A stretch of DNA of 64,000 bases, from NCBI RefSeq assembly GCF_900100185.1, contig NZ_FNEN01000004.1, positions 124,001 to 188,000 on the forward strand, read 5' to 3'. A program made the position numbers and the translations under genes. The stretch comes from Natribacillus halophilus. GTDB taxonomy: Bacteria > Bacillota > Bacilli > Bacillales > Marinococcaceae. Under the pieces are notes generated by a model. That model did no database searches, had not been told where the DNA came from, and worked only from the letters and a program-made list of their open reading frames with translations. This document shows, one piece after another, positions 9,650 through 21,339 of the stretch (within the stretch, counting starts at the first letter, position 1; each line of letters opens with the position of its first letter).

Positions 9650-10138
9650 GTGATTGCCATTTATTATCTTCTGGCCATTGTGATCATTGGTCTCGATCAA
9701 TTCACGAAATGGCTGGTAGCGGCTTATATGGAGATTGGAGAATCGATCCCGGTGATCGATGGTGTTTTACATATCACCTCGCATCGCAACGAGGGTGCGG
9801 CGTTTGGCATCCTGCAGGGCCAGATGTGGTTGTTTTTTATCGTGACGATTGTCGTCGTCATCGGTGTCGTCTATTTTATGCAGAAAATGGGGAGACAAAG
9901 CGTGTGGATCGGCATGCCGCTTGGCATATTGCTCGGCGGAACGATCGGAAACTTTATCGATCGCCTGTTTCACGGGGAAGTCATTGATTTTATCGATGTT
10001 TATATCGGGACGTATAGCTTTCCCATTTTTAATGTTGCCGATTCTGCCCTCACCGTTGGGATCATCCTGCTGATTGGAAAGATGTTTCTCGATGAGCGCC
10101 GGGAGAAAAAGAAGAAGGAGAAAGCCGATGAATCCTAG
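9650..10138 (+). CDS. lspA: Lipoprotein signal peptidase (signal peptidase II)
   Basis: An integral membrane aspartic protease that removes signal peptides from diacylglyceryl-modified prolipoproteins. The 162-residue product has four hydrophobic segments and the catalytic pair in GGTIGNFIDRLFHGEVIDFID and FPIFNVADSALTVG (two conserved Asp), plus the HRNEGAAFGIL motif. The GTG at 9650 was chosen because AAAGGAGCG precedes it; the overlapping ATG runs into a stop. Its end overlaps rluD by 11 bases, so the two are likely translationally coupled. Confidence 0.96.
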   Translation: MIAIYYLLAIVIIGLDQFTKWLVAAYMEIGESIPVIDGVLHITSHRNEGAAFGILQGQMWLFFIVTIVVVIGVVYFMQKMGRQSVWIGMPLGILLGGTIGNFIDRLFHGEVIDFIDVYIGTYSFPIFNVADSALTVGIILLIGKMFLDERREKKKKEKADES

Positions 10139-11039
10139 CACATTCACCGTTATGGAAGGAGAGGACAACGAAAGGATCGATCAGCGATTGGCCAGGGATA
10201 TGGACGTCTCGCGAACGGCGATTCAGCAATGGATCACGAGCGGTGATGTCCAAGTGAACGGTAAAGAAATAAAAAGCAACTATAAATGTCGAACCGGTGA
10301 TATCATTGAGGTCGTCCCGCCGCCGGAAGCCTCTCCTTTAACGGCACAACCTGAGGCGATCCCCCTTGATATACGCTATGAAGATGACGACGTACTCGTC
10401 GTGAACAAGGAACGGGGTATGGTCGTTCACCCTGCTGCCGGTCATGCTTCAGGTACGCTTGTCAACGCCCTCCTTCATCATACGGATGCCTTGTCGGATG
10501 TGAACGGGGCATTACGGCCGGGCATCGTACACCGCCTTGACAAGGATACGAGCGGGCTCATCGTCGTGGCTAAAACGAACGATGCTCACGAACACCTCGC
10601 GAAACAGTTGCAGACACGATCCTTAACCCGGTTATATATAGCGCTTGTGCATGGAAATGTAAGTCACGATGAAGGCACCATCGAAGCCCCGATCGGGAGG
10701 GACCAGCAACAGCGCCAAAAAATGGCGGTTACCAACGTTAACGCCAAGGAGGCCGTCACCCACTTTTCGGTTTTGGAGCGATTTAGCGAGCATACGCTCG
10801 TCCGCTGCCGTCTTGAAACAGGTCGTACCCATCAGATACGTGTCCATATGACCTACATCGGGCACTCCCTCGTGGCTGATCCGAAATATGGACGTTCGCG
10901 TTCGTCGCCGCTTGCAGGTCAGGCCCTCCACGCAGAGACGCTCGCATTCATCCATCCCCGCCAGCAGGAAAAACGGACGCTAACGGCATCTCTGCCCGCT
11001 GACATGCAAGCGTTGCTAGATAACTTGCGGTCGGGCTAA
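10128..11039 (+). CDS. rluD: RluD-family 23S rRNA pseudouridine synthase
   Basis: This 303-residue enzyme (YlyB in B. subtilis) converts uridines in the helix 69 region of 23S rRNA to pseudouridine. It has an N-terminal S4 RNA-binding domain (RIDQRLARDMDVSRTAIQQW...VQVNGK) and the catalytic domain with the HRLDKDTSGLIVVAK motif, whose aspartate is the nucleophile. The signature GRTHQIRVHM follows. The ATG at 10128 lies inside the end of lspA and is preceded by AGAAGGAG. The length equals the B. subtilis protein. Confidence 0.95.
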   Translation: MNPSTFTVMEGEDNERIDQRLARDMDVSRTAIQQWITSGDVQVNGKEIKSNYKCRTGDIIEVVPPPEASPLTAQPEAIPLDIRYEDDDVLVVNKERGMVVHPAAGHASGTLVNALLHHTDALSDVNGALRPGIVHRLDKDTSGLIVVAKTNDAHEHLAKQLQTRSLTRLYIALVHGNVSHDEGTIEAPIGRDQQQRQKMAVTNVNAKEAVTHFSVLERFSEHTLVRCRLETGRTHQIRVHMTYIGHSLVADPKYGRSRSSPLAGQALHAETLAFIHPRQQEKRTLTASLPADMQALLDNLRSG

Positions 11040-11157
11040 AGTGTTTTTCGTCCCTCACGTCGCATCTATCCCTGCTTCAAAGGTACGACAAAGCGCTTCC
11101 TTTCCCTTAAAAGCGTCCGTTCCTAATTCTGGGCTCGATAAAATTCGTCAATCCCCG

Positions 11158-11186
11158 TTGACATCCTCATTCTTTTCTGTAATAAT
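11158..11186 (+). promoter_or_regulatory. SigA-type promoter of the pyr operon
   Basis: A perfect TTGACA (11158-11163) and AATAAT (11181-11186) are separated by 17 bases. The predicted start lies about 15 bases ahead of the first PyrR-binding stem. Confidence 0.85.
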
Positions 11187-11205
11187 AAATACAATTAAAT
11201 AACTG

Positions 11206-11322
11206 ACCTTTAACACAGTCCCGTGAGGCTGAGAAGGTATCCGGAGCGCTCGAACGCCAGAGCACTCGTATGTCTGTAAGACTGGAAACCCCTCTTGTCC
11301 CGCGCGGATAAGTGGGGTTTTT
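11206..11322 (+). promoter_or_regulatory. PyrR-dependent attenuator 1 (pyrR leader)
   Basis: The anti-antiterminator stem pairs ACCTT (11206-11210) with AAGGT (11234-11238) and presents the PyrR-binding loop AGTCCCGTGAGGCTGAGAAG, a near-perfect match to the family consensus. A downstream terminator pairs AACCCCTCTTGTCC with GGATAAGTGGGGTT (11287-11319) and ends in a T-run. PyrR bound to UMP or UTP stabilises the anti-antiterminator and so promotes termination ahead of the operon. Confidence 0.93.
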
Positions 11323-11329
11323 CATGTTC

Positions 11330-11379
11330 GCAGGTAAGAAAGTATAAACCACTTTCTTATCCTGCATAAGCGCAACTAA
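11330..11379 (+). repeat. Two-hairpin interspersed repeat, copy A (left half only)
   Basis: The sequence contains the repeat's left hairpin, GCAGGTAAGAAAG pairing with CTTTCTTATCCTGC around TATAAACCA, followed by ATAAGCGCAACTAA. It then stops abruptly, and the pyrR ribosome-binding site follows. The copy starts seven bases after the T-run of the pyr attenuator terminator. Related copies lie at 21204-21291 (minus) and 41053-41146 (plus). It lies in the 5' leader of pyrR mRNA. Confidence 0.85.
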
Positions 11380-11934
<555 letters not shown>

Positions 11935-11940
11935 AGACGT

Positions 11941-12061
11941 CCTCTTTAAAACAGTCCCGTGAGGCTGATAAGAGGAATCCGGCATGGACATCTGCTATGC
12001 ATATGTGCTGCAGAAAAAAGGCGTGCCGGCCTCCTCTTTGTCACGGGCAAAGAGGTTTTTT
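11941..12061 (+). promoter_or_regulatory. PyrR-dependent attenuator 2 (pyrR-pyrP)
   Basis: CCTCTT (11941-11946) pairs with AAGAGG (11970-11975) around the PyrR-binding loop ACAGTCCCGTGAGGCTGATA. The terminator downstream pairs CCTCTTTG (12033-12040) with CAAAGAGG (12048-12055) and is followed by six T residues. The left arm of the first stem can compete with the terminator's right arm, giving the usual antiterminator switch. Confidence 0.93.
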
Positions 12062-12096
12062 ATGGGCTAGACATCCAAAGAAGGAGGCATTGATTC

Positions 12097-13431
12097 GTGG
12101 CAAAAACAAACGCAGTCCTCGACGTACATGAAAGACCCGCCTGGAGTAAATGGCTCGTGCTCAGTCTACAGCATTTATTCGCCATGTTCGGTGCGACGAT
12201 TCTCGTACCGATCCTGACAGGCTTAAGCCCCTCGATTGCATTGATCGCAAGCGGCTTAGGGACGCTATCTTATTTAATCGTGACGCGCGGGCAGATTCCG
12301 GCCTATATCGGTTCTTCTTTCGCTTTTATTTTCCCGTTAATCGCCGCGATGTCCTTTGGTGGGCCCGCTGCCGTGATGCTCGGAACGTTTACGGCCGGTG
12401 TCGTTTACGGTTTGACGGCCGTTTTGCTCAAGCTCTTTGGCGTTGGCTGGCTCATGCGCCTGTTGCCGCCGATTGTCGTCGGCCCCGTCATTATGGTTAT
12501 CGGGCTGGGACTCGCGTCCACGGCCATCGATATGGCGATGAATTTCAATGAAGACCTTGGCGAATACGTGGACAGTGCCAGGCATTTCAGTGTCGCTCTC
12601 GCCACGCTCGCGATCACGATCATAACATCCATTTTTTTCAAGGGTTTTCTCAGTGTCATCCCGATTCTGATCGGGCTGATAGGTGGATACATCATTGCGT
12701 TTATGGCAGGGATTGTTGATTTTTCCCCCGTCGTTGCGGCACCGTGGTTTCACATTCCCGATTTCGCCATTCCGTTTGTGACCGTCTCACCGATGTGGTC
12801 AATGACCGTCATCATTATTATGGCTCCCATTGCCCTCGTAACGATGGCCGAGCATATAGGTGATCAAATGGTGTTAAGTAAAGTCGTGGGGAGAAACTTT
12901 CTGCGTCGACCGGGCTTGCACCGTTCGTTGCTCGGCGATGGCGTGGCCTCGGTTATGGCTGCGCTTGTCGGTGGTCCCCCCAATACAACCTATGGTGAAA
13001 ATATCGGCGTGCTCGCGATCACGAGAGTCTACAGTGTGTTCGTCATTGGCGGCGCGGCTGTTCTCGCGATCTTATTCGGGTTTTCCGGGAAGATCGAAGC
13101 CTTGATCGCCAGCATCCCGGACGCTGTCATGGGCGGGGTATCGATTCTACTTTTTGGCATTATCGCCTCTGCCGGTTTACGCCTCATGATTGAAAATGAG
13201 CTTGATATGGGTGATAAACGCAATCTCGTCATCGCGGCAACGATTCTGGTGATCGGGATAGGCGGGGCTTTCATAGAAATCACCGAATTTCTGGAAATTC
13301 CCGCGATGGCCCTCGCTACGATTATCGGAATGATTTTACACGCCGTATTGCCCAACAAACCGGTGGCTTATGGAAATGGCCAGTTGTTCGCGAGTCTGGA
13401 CGATGAAAAAACGACAACGGAGGTGGAGTAA
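12097..13431 (+). CDS. pyrP: Uracil permease
   Basis: A 444-residue membrane transporter of the nucleobase/cation symporter 2 family (UraA/PyrP), importing uracil with protons. Twelve to fourteen hydrophobic segments are visible, with the family motifs WLVLSLQHLFAMFGATILVP, AYIGSSFAF, AEHIGDQ and GGPPNTTYGENIGVLAITRV. The start is GTG with AAGGAGG about ten bases upstream. It is preceded by PyrR attenuator 2 and followed one base after its stop by pyrB; no attenuator lies in that gap. Confidence 0.96.
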   Translation: MAKTNAVLDVHERPAWSKWLVLSLQHLFAMFGATILVPILTGLSPSIALIASGLGTLSYLIVTRGQIPAYIGSSFAFIFPLIAAMSFGGPAAVMLGTFTAGVVYGLTAVLLKLFGVGWLMRLLPPIVVGPVIMVIGLGLASTAIDMAMNFNEDLGEYVDSARHFSVALATLAITIITSIFFKGFLSVIPILIGLIGGYIIAFMAGIVDFSPVVAAPWFHIPDFAIPFVTVSPMWSMTVIIIMAPIALVTMAEHIGDQMVLSKVVGRNFLRRPGLHRSLLGDGVASVMAALVGGPPNTTYGENIGVLAITRVYSVFVIGGAAVLAILFGFSGKIEALIASIPDAVMGGVSILLFGIIASAGLRLMIENELDMGDKRNLVIAATILVIGIGGAFIEITEFLEIPAMALATIIGMILHAVLPNKPVAYGNGQLFASLDDEKTTTEVE

Positions 13432-13432
13432 G

Positions 13433-14359
13433 ATGAATCATTTTACAACGGTTGAGCACTTGTCCGCGTCAACGATTCATGCATTGCTGCAAGAAGCGAC
13501 GCTGTTTAAGGAAGGGAAAACGTGGATGTCTAGTGGTGCCCCCCTGATTGCCAATCTTTTTTATGAGCCCAGTACGCGCACGAAACTTTCTTTCGAAGTG
13601 GCGCAAAGACGTCTCGGCTTCCAGCTGCTCGATGTCGACGCCGAGACCTCCAGCATTCAAAAAGGGGAATCGTTATACGACACAGTGAGAACGTTGCAGG
13701 CGCTCGGCGCGTCCGCTGTCGTCGTCAGACATTCCGACCAACGCTTTTATGAACAACTGAAGGATATTTCGATCCCGGTGATTAATGCCGGTGATGGCCA
13801 TGGAGAACACCCATCGCAATGCCTTTTGGATGTCATGACGATTAAGGAAGAGTTCAAGTCGTTGGCCGATGTTAACGTGGCCGTGATAGGGGATGTCTAT
13901 CATAGCCGCGTCGCCCGCTCCAACGTGCAGGTGCTTAAGCGCCTGGGCGCGAACGTGATGCTGGCAGGGCCCGACGATTGGGTGAATGCTCCGGAACTTG
14001 GCTGCGAGCGGGTATCTATGGAGAGGGCGGTAACGACGGCCGATGTCGTCATGCTCCTGCGCGTCCAGCACGAGCGTCACACAAAAGATGGCAGAAAAGA
14101 TGCCGCTGACTACCATGAACAATACGGATTAACGCTGGAAAGGGAAAAAAGAATGAAGCCGGGAGCGATCATTATGCACCCCGGCCCCTTCAACCGCGGG
14201 GTTGAGATTGCTTCTGAACTCGTGGAAGCCCCACGCTCGCGGATTTTTAAACAAATGGAAAACGGGGTCTACGCCCGGATGGCGATTTTAAAATATGTAT
14301 GTGCGCCGGCGGCTGAATTTATGGCGCACTCTCGCGAACCCATAAAGGAGATGATTTAA
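13433..14359 (+). CDS. pyrB: Aspartate carbamoyltransferase catalytic subunit
   Basis: Catalyses carbamoyl phosphate plus aspartate to carbamoyl aspartate, the second step of pyrimidine synthesis. The 308-residue product has the carbamoyl-phosphate site YEPSTRTKLSFE, the HGEHPSQCLLDVMTI motif and HPGPFNRGVEI. The ATG at 13433 follows the pyrP stop by one base and has GGAGGTGGAG upstream inside pyrP. There is no regulatory pyrI. carB begins at the base after its stop, so the dihydroorotase gene pyrC and the small carbamoyl-phosphate synthase gene carA, normally between them, are absent. Confidence 0.96.
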   Translation: MNHFTTVEHLSASTIHALLQEATLFKEGKTWMSSGAPLIANLFYEPSTRTKLSFEVAQRRLGFQLLDVDAETSSIQKGESLYDTVRTLQALGASAVVVRHSDQRFYEQLKDISIPVINAGDGHGEHPSQCLLDVMTIKEEFKSLADVNVAVIGDVYHSRVARSNVQVLKRLGANVMLAGPDDWVNAPELGCERVSMERAVTTADVVMLLRVQHERHTKDGRKDAADYHEQYGLTLEREKRMKPGAIIMHPGPFNRGVEIASELVEAPRSRIFKQMENGVYARMAILKYVCAPAAEFMAHSREPIKEMI

Positions 14360-17300
14360 ATGCCAAGACGTAACGATATCGAGAAAGTGCTTGTCCTCGG
14401 CTCCGGACCGATTATTATCGGCCAGGCGGCAGAGTTCGATTATTCCGGCACCCAGGCGTGTCAGGCCTTAAAAGAAGAAGGGTATGAAACGGTGCTCATC
14501 AATTCAAACCCGGCGACGATCATGACCGATACCAATATGGCGGACACCGTCTATATTGAACCGCTCACGTTTGAATTTGTGAGCCGTATCATCCGCCAGG
14601 AACGTCCGGACGGTCTGATTGCCACCATGGGCGGGCAGACGGGGTTGAATTTGGCGATGGAATTGTATGGCGAAGGCGTGTTGGAACAATTCGGCGTCGA
14701 ACTGCTCGGCACGGATTTGGACGCGATACGCGAAGCAGAAGATCGTGACGCCTTCCGCTCATTAATGTATAAACTCGGCCAACCCGTTCCCGCGAGCGAC
14801 ATCGTTCATTCGCTGGAGGAAGGCGAGGCATTTTTGGAAAAAATCGGTTTGCCCGTGATCGTCCGGCCCGCTTATACGCTTGGCGGCACCGGCGGCGGCC
14901 TCGTCGATACGTGGGAGCAATTCCGCGACATCCTGGAAACCGGGCTGGCGAATAGCCCCGTGCATCAGTGTCTCGTGGAAAAAAGCATCGCCGGCATGAA
15001 AGAAATGGAGTATGAAGTGATCCGCGATGCCAATGACGACGTGATGATCGTCTGTGACATGGAAAATATCGATCCCGTCGGCATCCATACCGGCGACTCG
15101 ATCGTAGTTGCGCCGAGCCAAACGTTAAGGGAGCGTGATCAGAAACGGCTCCGGGACGCATCCCTGACGATCGTTCGCGCCCTCGGCATCGAAGGCGGCT
15201 GTAACGTTCAGTTTGCCCAGGCCCCTGATAGCGATGATTACTATGTCATCGAAGTGAATCCGCGCGTAAGCCGATCGTCGGCACTTGCGTCCAAGGCGAC
15301 CGGCTACCCGATCGCGAAAGTGGCGGCAAAAATCGCGGTCGGCTATCATTTGCAAGAGTTAAAAGCCAATGTGGAACCGAGCCTCGATTACATCGTTACG
15401 AAAATCCCGCGCTGGCCGTTTGATAAGTTCGCGTCCGCCCATCGCAAACTGGGGACACAAATGAAAGCGACCGGTGAAGTCATGGCCATCGGCCGTACGT
15501 TCGGAGAATCGCTCTTAAAAGGCATACGTTCCCTTGATACGAAAGAAAATCACTTGCTCGTCGACGATTATCAGGCCAGCAGTGCTGAAACATTGGAAGA
15601 GAGATGGAAAAAGGCTGATGATGAACGGCTGTACGCCGTCACGGAAGGGTTTCGCCGCGGATATAGCGTTGAGGCTATCCACGCTGCAACCGCCATCGAC
15701 CGTTTCTTCCTTGAGCATATGGAAACGCTCGTGCGTTTCCATGAAAAACTCGCGGACGATCCCTGGAGTGAAGCGCTACTGGAAGAGGCAAAAAAGAACG
15801 GATTTTCCGATCAACAAATCGCGAAACTTTGGGATACAACCGAAGCACGGGTTCGTAACTTCAAAACAGAAAACGGAATCGTTCCCGGGTTTAAAATGGT
15901 CGACACATTTTCGGATGATCGCGAACCGCAAACGCCGTATTTTTACAGCACGTATGAAGAAGAAAACGAATCCGCGAAAAGCGACAAACCGTCCGTGCTT
16001 GTGCTCGGCTCCGGTCCGATCCGCATCGGGCAGGGGATCGAATTCGATTATGCCACTGTTCATACGGTGTGGGCGATTCAGGAAGCCGGTTATGAATCGA
16101 TCATCATGAACAACAATCCGGAGACCGTCTCCACCGATTTCAGCGTTTCCGATAAATTATACTTCGAGCCGCTCACGGTGGAAGAAGTCCTTAACGTGGT
16201 GAATCTGGAACAACCGGAAGGCGTTGTCGTGCAATTCGGGGGCCAGACGGCTATTAACCTTGCCGAGGAACTCGCTAAAGCGGGTGTGCCGATTCTCGGC
16301 ACGTCGCTGGAGGATATGGATCGCGCCGAGGATCGGGATAAGTTCGAGCAGGCGTTAAAACAACTGGATGTGCCGATGCCGCCGGGAAAAACGGCAACGT
16401 CTGAGAATGAGGCCGTGGAAGCCGCCGATGAGCTCGGCTATCCGGTGCTCGTCCGTCCTTCCTATGTCCTGGGCGGGCGCGCGATGGAAATCGTCGATAA
16501 TCGAGAAGAACTCAAGCATTATATGGCAGAGGCCGTTCATGTGCATTCGGAACATCCGGTGTTGATCGACCGTTATTTTTACGGAAAAGAGATTGAAGTC
16601 GATGCCATTTCCGACGGTGAAAACGTCTTTATTCCGGGCATGATGGAGCATATCGAACGGGCAGGCGTCCATTCCGGCGATTCCATCGCCGTTTATCCTC
16701 CCCGTTCCCTTTCGGACAAAGTAAAACAGAAAGTGATTGCACAGACCGAGCAGCTTGCGAAAGGATTAAACATCGTAGGGCTTTTGAATATCCAGTTTGT
16801 CCTGTATGAAGATGACGTGTATGTCATTGAAGTCAACCCGCGGGCAAGCCGAACCGTGCCTTTTCTGAGCAAAATGACGGGCGTGCCGATGGCGCAAATC
16901 GCGACGCGCGTGATCCTCGGTGAAACATTGCCACGCCTGGGCTATCGCGATCTGTATCACCCGGAACCCGACCGGGTAGCGGTGAAAGCGCCGGTCTTTT
17001 CCTTTACGAAACTGCGTCGCGTTGATATCCATCTCGGACCGGAAATGAAATCAACCGGCGAGGTGCTCGGGCGTGATCTGACGCTGGAAAAAGCCTTGTA
17101 CAAAGGGCTTGTAGCTTCCGGGATGAACATCCCGCGTCAGGGTCAGGTCCTGTTTACCATCGCCGATAAGGACAAGGGAGAAGCCGTGAAGCTGGCGTCC
17201 CGTTATGAGCGACTCGGCTTTCAAATTATGGCCACGAAAGGGACGGCCGCCTTTTTACAGGAACGAGGTATTCGCGTGCAAGAAGTGCGCAAAATCGGCG

Positions 17301-17550
17301 AAGGGTCCCCGGATATTGCCGAACTCATTCGTGAAGGGGGCGCACAGCTCGTCATCAACACGTTAACGAAAGGGAAACAACCCGCCCGCGATGGCTTTCG
17401 CATTCGCCGGGAAGCGGTGGAACATGAAATCGTCTGTTTAACGTCGATGGATACCGCCTTTGCGCTCCTGCACGTACTGGAGATGATGTCGTTCGCCACC
17501 GAACCGGTACCCGCGCTGCAAGGCGTGAACCCGGAGGAGAAGGTGACATT

Positions 17551-17554
<4 letters not shown>
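14360..17554 (+). CDS. carB: Carbamoyl-phosphate synthase large subunit (pyrimidine operon)
   Basis: Makes carbamoyl phosphate from bicarbonate, ammonia and two ATP. The 1064-residue product shows the internal duplication typical of the family: each half starts with a nucleotide-binding motif ([19 protein letters not shown] near residue 11; [19 protein letters not shown] near 547) and carries an ATP-grasp domain, and the C-terminal 140 residues form the allosteric MGS-like domain. The length is normal. Glutamine-dependent activity needs the small subunit CarA, which is not encoded here and must be elsewhere if the pathway works. ATG follows the pyrB stop directly, with AAAGGAGATGA upstream. 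It overlaps pyrK by four bases. Confidence 0.97.
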
Positions 17555-19958
<2,404 letters not shown>

Positions 19959-19966
<8 letters not shown>

Positions 19967-20612
19967 AAAAACGGCAATCGCCAGCGAGTTATTAACGATA
20001 GGCGCTGTGTCTCTGCAACCGAACGACCCGTTCACTTGGTCCTCGGGACTGAAAGCGCCCATCTATTGTGATAACCGCTTAACGTTATCATCCCCCTCTT
20101 TCCGTACAAAATTGGCCGAAGCTTTTACTAGCAAAATTCTTCGTCGCTTCCCGGAAACAGAAGTAGTCGCGGGCACGGCAACCGCAGGTATACCGCACGC
20201 AGCACTGGTGGCTGACCGCTTGGAGTTGCCGATGGTGTACGTACGCGGTAAGGCAAAAGGACATGGGAAACAGAATCTCATCGAAGGCGACGTTCGTGGT
20301 GGGCAAAAAGTCGTCGTGATTGAAGACTTGGTATCTACCGGCAACAGCGCCATCGAAGCGACCAAAGCCCTTGAAGCGGCCGGCGCCGACGTTTTAGGCA
20401 TCGTCGCGATTTTCTCCTACGGACTTGTGATCGGTGGACGCAATCTTGCTGAGGCGAATGTGCACCTGGAAACACTTACGGATTTCGATGCCCTCATTAC
20501 GGCGTCCATTCATAACGGCGTGATCGCCGAAGAGGACCTGGAAGGGATCCGGACCTGGCAGCAGGACCCGGAAGCGTGGGGTAGCCGTAAATTTGGCGAA
20601 GTGCCAGAATAA
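19959..20612 (+). CDS. pyrE: Orotate phosphoribosyltransferase
   Basis: Couples orotate to PRPP. The 217-residue product has the orotate/PRPP site residues (FTWSSGLKAPIYCDNR), the PRPP motif VVVIEDLVSTGNSAIEA and VAGTATAGIPHAALVAD. The ATG at 19959 lies inside the end of pyrF. The last codons (GAAGTGCCAGAATAA) form the first unit of a 21-bp direct-repeat array that continues past the stop. It is the last gene of the pyr operon. Confidence 0.96.
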
Positions 20613-20695
20613 GAGTGAAAAGCGCCAGAATACGAAAGAAAAGCGCCAGAATATGTCCAAAAAGCGCCAGAATATCACGGCAAAGTGCCAGATTA
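20599..20695 (+). repeat. 21-bp tandem repeat, five units, starting in the pyrE 3' end
   Basis: A conserved 13-mer AAGYGCCAGAATA recurs at 20599, 20620, 20641, 20662 and 20683, an exact 21-base period, with eight less conserved bases between copies. The first unit contains the pyrE stop codon; the fifth copy is slightly degenerate (GATTA). It fills most of the gap between pyrE and the convergent coiled-coil gene. No strong terminator hairpin with a T-run was seen here apart from a CGCCTG/CAGGCG stem at 20702-20727. Confidence 0.95.
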
Positions 20696-20743
20696 TCTTC
20701 TCGCCTGTCCCTCATAGATGGCAGGCGAAAGCTTAGCTGGCTT

Positions 20744-21091
20744 TTATTTTATTTGATTCTTCATCACTTCCGAGATCGTGTGCAATGCCTCGGATGTCTT
20801 ACGGTGGGTTTCTTCGATCTTCGATAGACGTACGCTCGTATCGATCTGGGTGGATTCGAGGTTCCCGATGCGACGGGTGTGTTCCTTTTGGTTCATCTCT
20901 ATGTTTTCCATCCGCTGATCCATGCTATCAAACCGCTGATCGATCTGCTCGAACCGTTCATCGATCTGCTCAAACCGTTGATCAATCTGCTCGAATCGTT
21001 CATCAATCTTACTAAACTGCTCTAACATCAGTTTTCTGGTATCGGTCATTAATTGAAAGAGCTGCTTAAAATCATGATCGTTCGTCGCCAT
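20744..21091 (-). CDS. Small coiled-coil protein of unknown function
   Basis: A 115-residue, highly charged protein without a membrane segment or signal peptide. Residues about 25-65 consist of heptad repeats (RFEQIDQ, RFEQIDE, RFEQIDQ, RFDSMDQ), and the remainder continues as predicted coiled coil (RRIGNLESTQID). The repeats are also visible in DNA as a 21-base period. AAAGGTGGTGAG precedes the ATG, supporting real translation. The function is not recognised; such proteins may be oligomerisation or scaffold proteins. It is convergent with the pyr operon, has no counterpart in the syntenic B. subtilis region, and lies between pyrE and the symporter gene. Confidence 0.7.
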   Translation of the reverse strand: MATNDHDFKQLFQLMTDTRKLMLEQFSKIDERFEQIDQRFEQIDERFEQIDQRFDSMDQRMENIEMNQKEHTRRIGNLESTQIDTSVRLSKIEETHRKTSEALHTISEVMKNQIK

Positions 21092-21203
21092 TTTGGCTCA
21101 CCACCTTTCCTTTCTATCATTTTACCATACTTTCAACGAAAAGCGATTGGGCGCGAACGGTTTCCGGGAACACATCTCCTGTTTGAGGGTCCATACCATC
21201 GGC

Positions 21204-21291
21204 TAAAGAAAACTTGGCTTATCGCCAAGCCTGGCGAAAGCCTTAGTTGCACTTATGCAGGTTAAGAAGTGGTTTATACTTTCTTACCTGC
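21204..21291 (-). repeat. Two-hairpin interspersed repeat, copy B
   Basis: Read on the minus strand, the copy starts with GCAGGTAAGAAAG...CTTCTTAACCTGC, continues ATAAGTGCAACTAA, forms a second hairpin (GGCTTTCGCC with GGCGATAAGCC) and ends AAGTTTTCTTTA. It begins one base after the T-run of the symporter's minus-strand terminator. Nearly full length (88 bases) compared with copy C. Confidence 0.9.
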
Positions 21292-21292
21292 T

Positions 21293-21322
21293 AAAAAACG
21301 AAGGTCTCCCCAAAGACCTTCG
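21293..21322 (-). terminator. Intrinsic terminator of the symporter gene
   Basis: On the minus strand CGAAGGTCT pairs with AGACCTTCG around a six-base loop and six T residues follow. It lies 18 bases after the symporter stop codon and abuts repeat copy B. Confidence 0.9.
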
Positions 21323-21339
21323 CTTTCCATCCGTATCTT

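Noticed and set aside
11330-11379. Repeat copy A considered as part of the PyrR attenuator
   Set aside because: The full attenuator with its own terminator ends upstream, and the same sequence occurs at two non-pyr loci.
14589-15161. 190-codon open frame on the minus strand inside carB
   Set aside because: Fully antisense to a clearly conserved gene, basic and low-complexity product, no ribosome-binding site; a codon-bias shadow.
20599-20695. 21-bp array considered as a CRISPR-like array
   Set aside because: Constant part is 13 bases and variable part 8 bases, far too short, and there are no cas genes nearby.
20615-20827. Plus-strand 70-codon frame with KSARI heptapeptide repeats after pyrE
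   Set aside because: It is the translated 21-bp array and runs antisense into the coiled-coil gene; no ribosome-binding site. Kept only as an observation.
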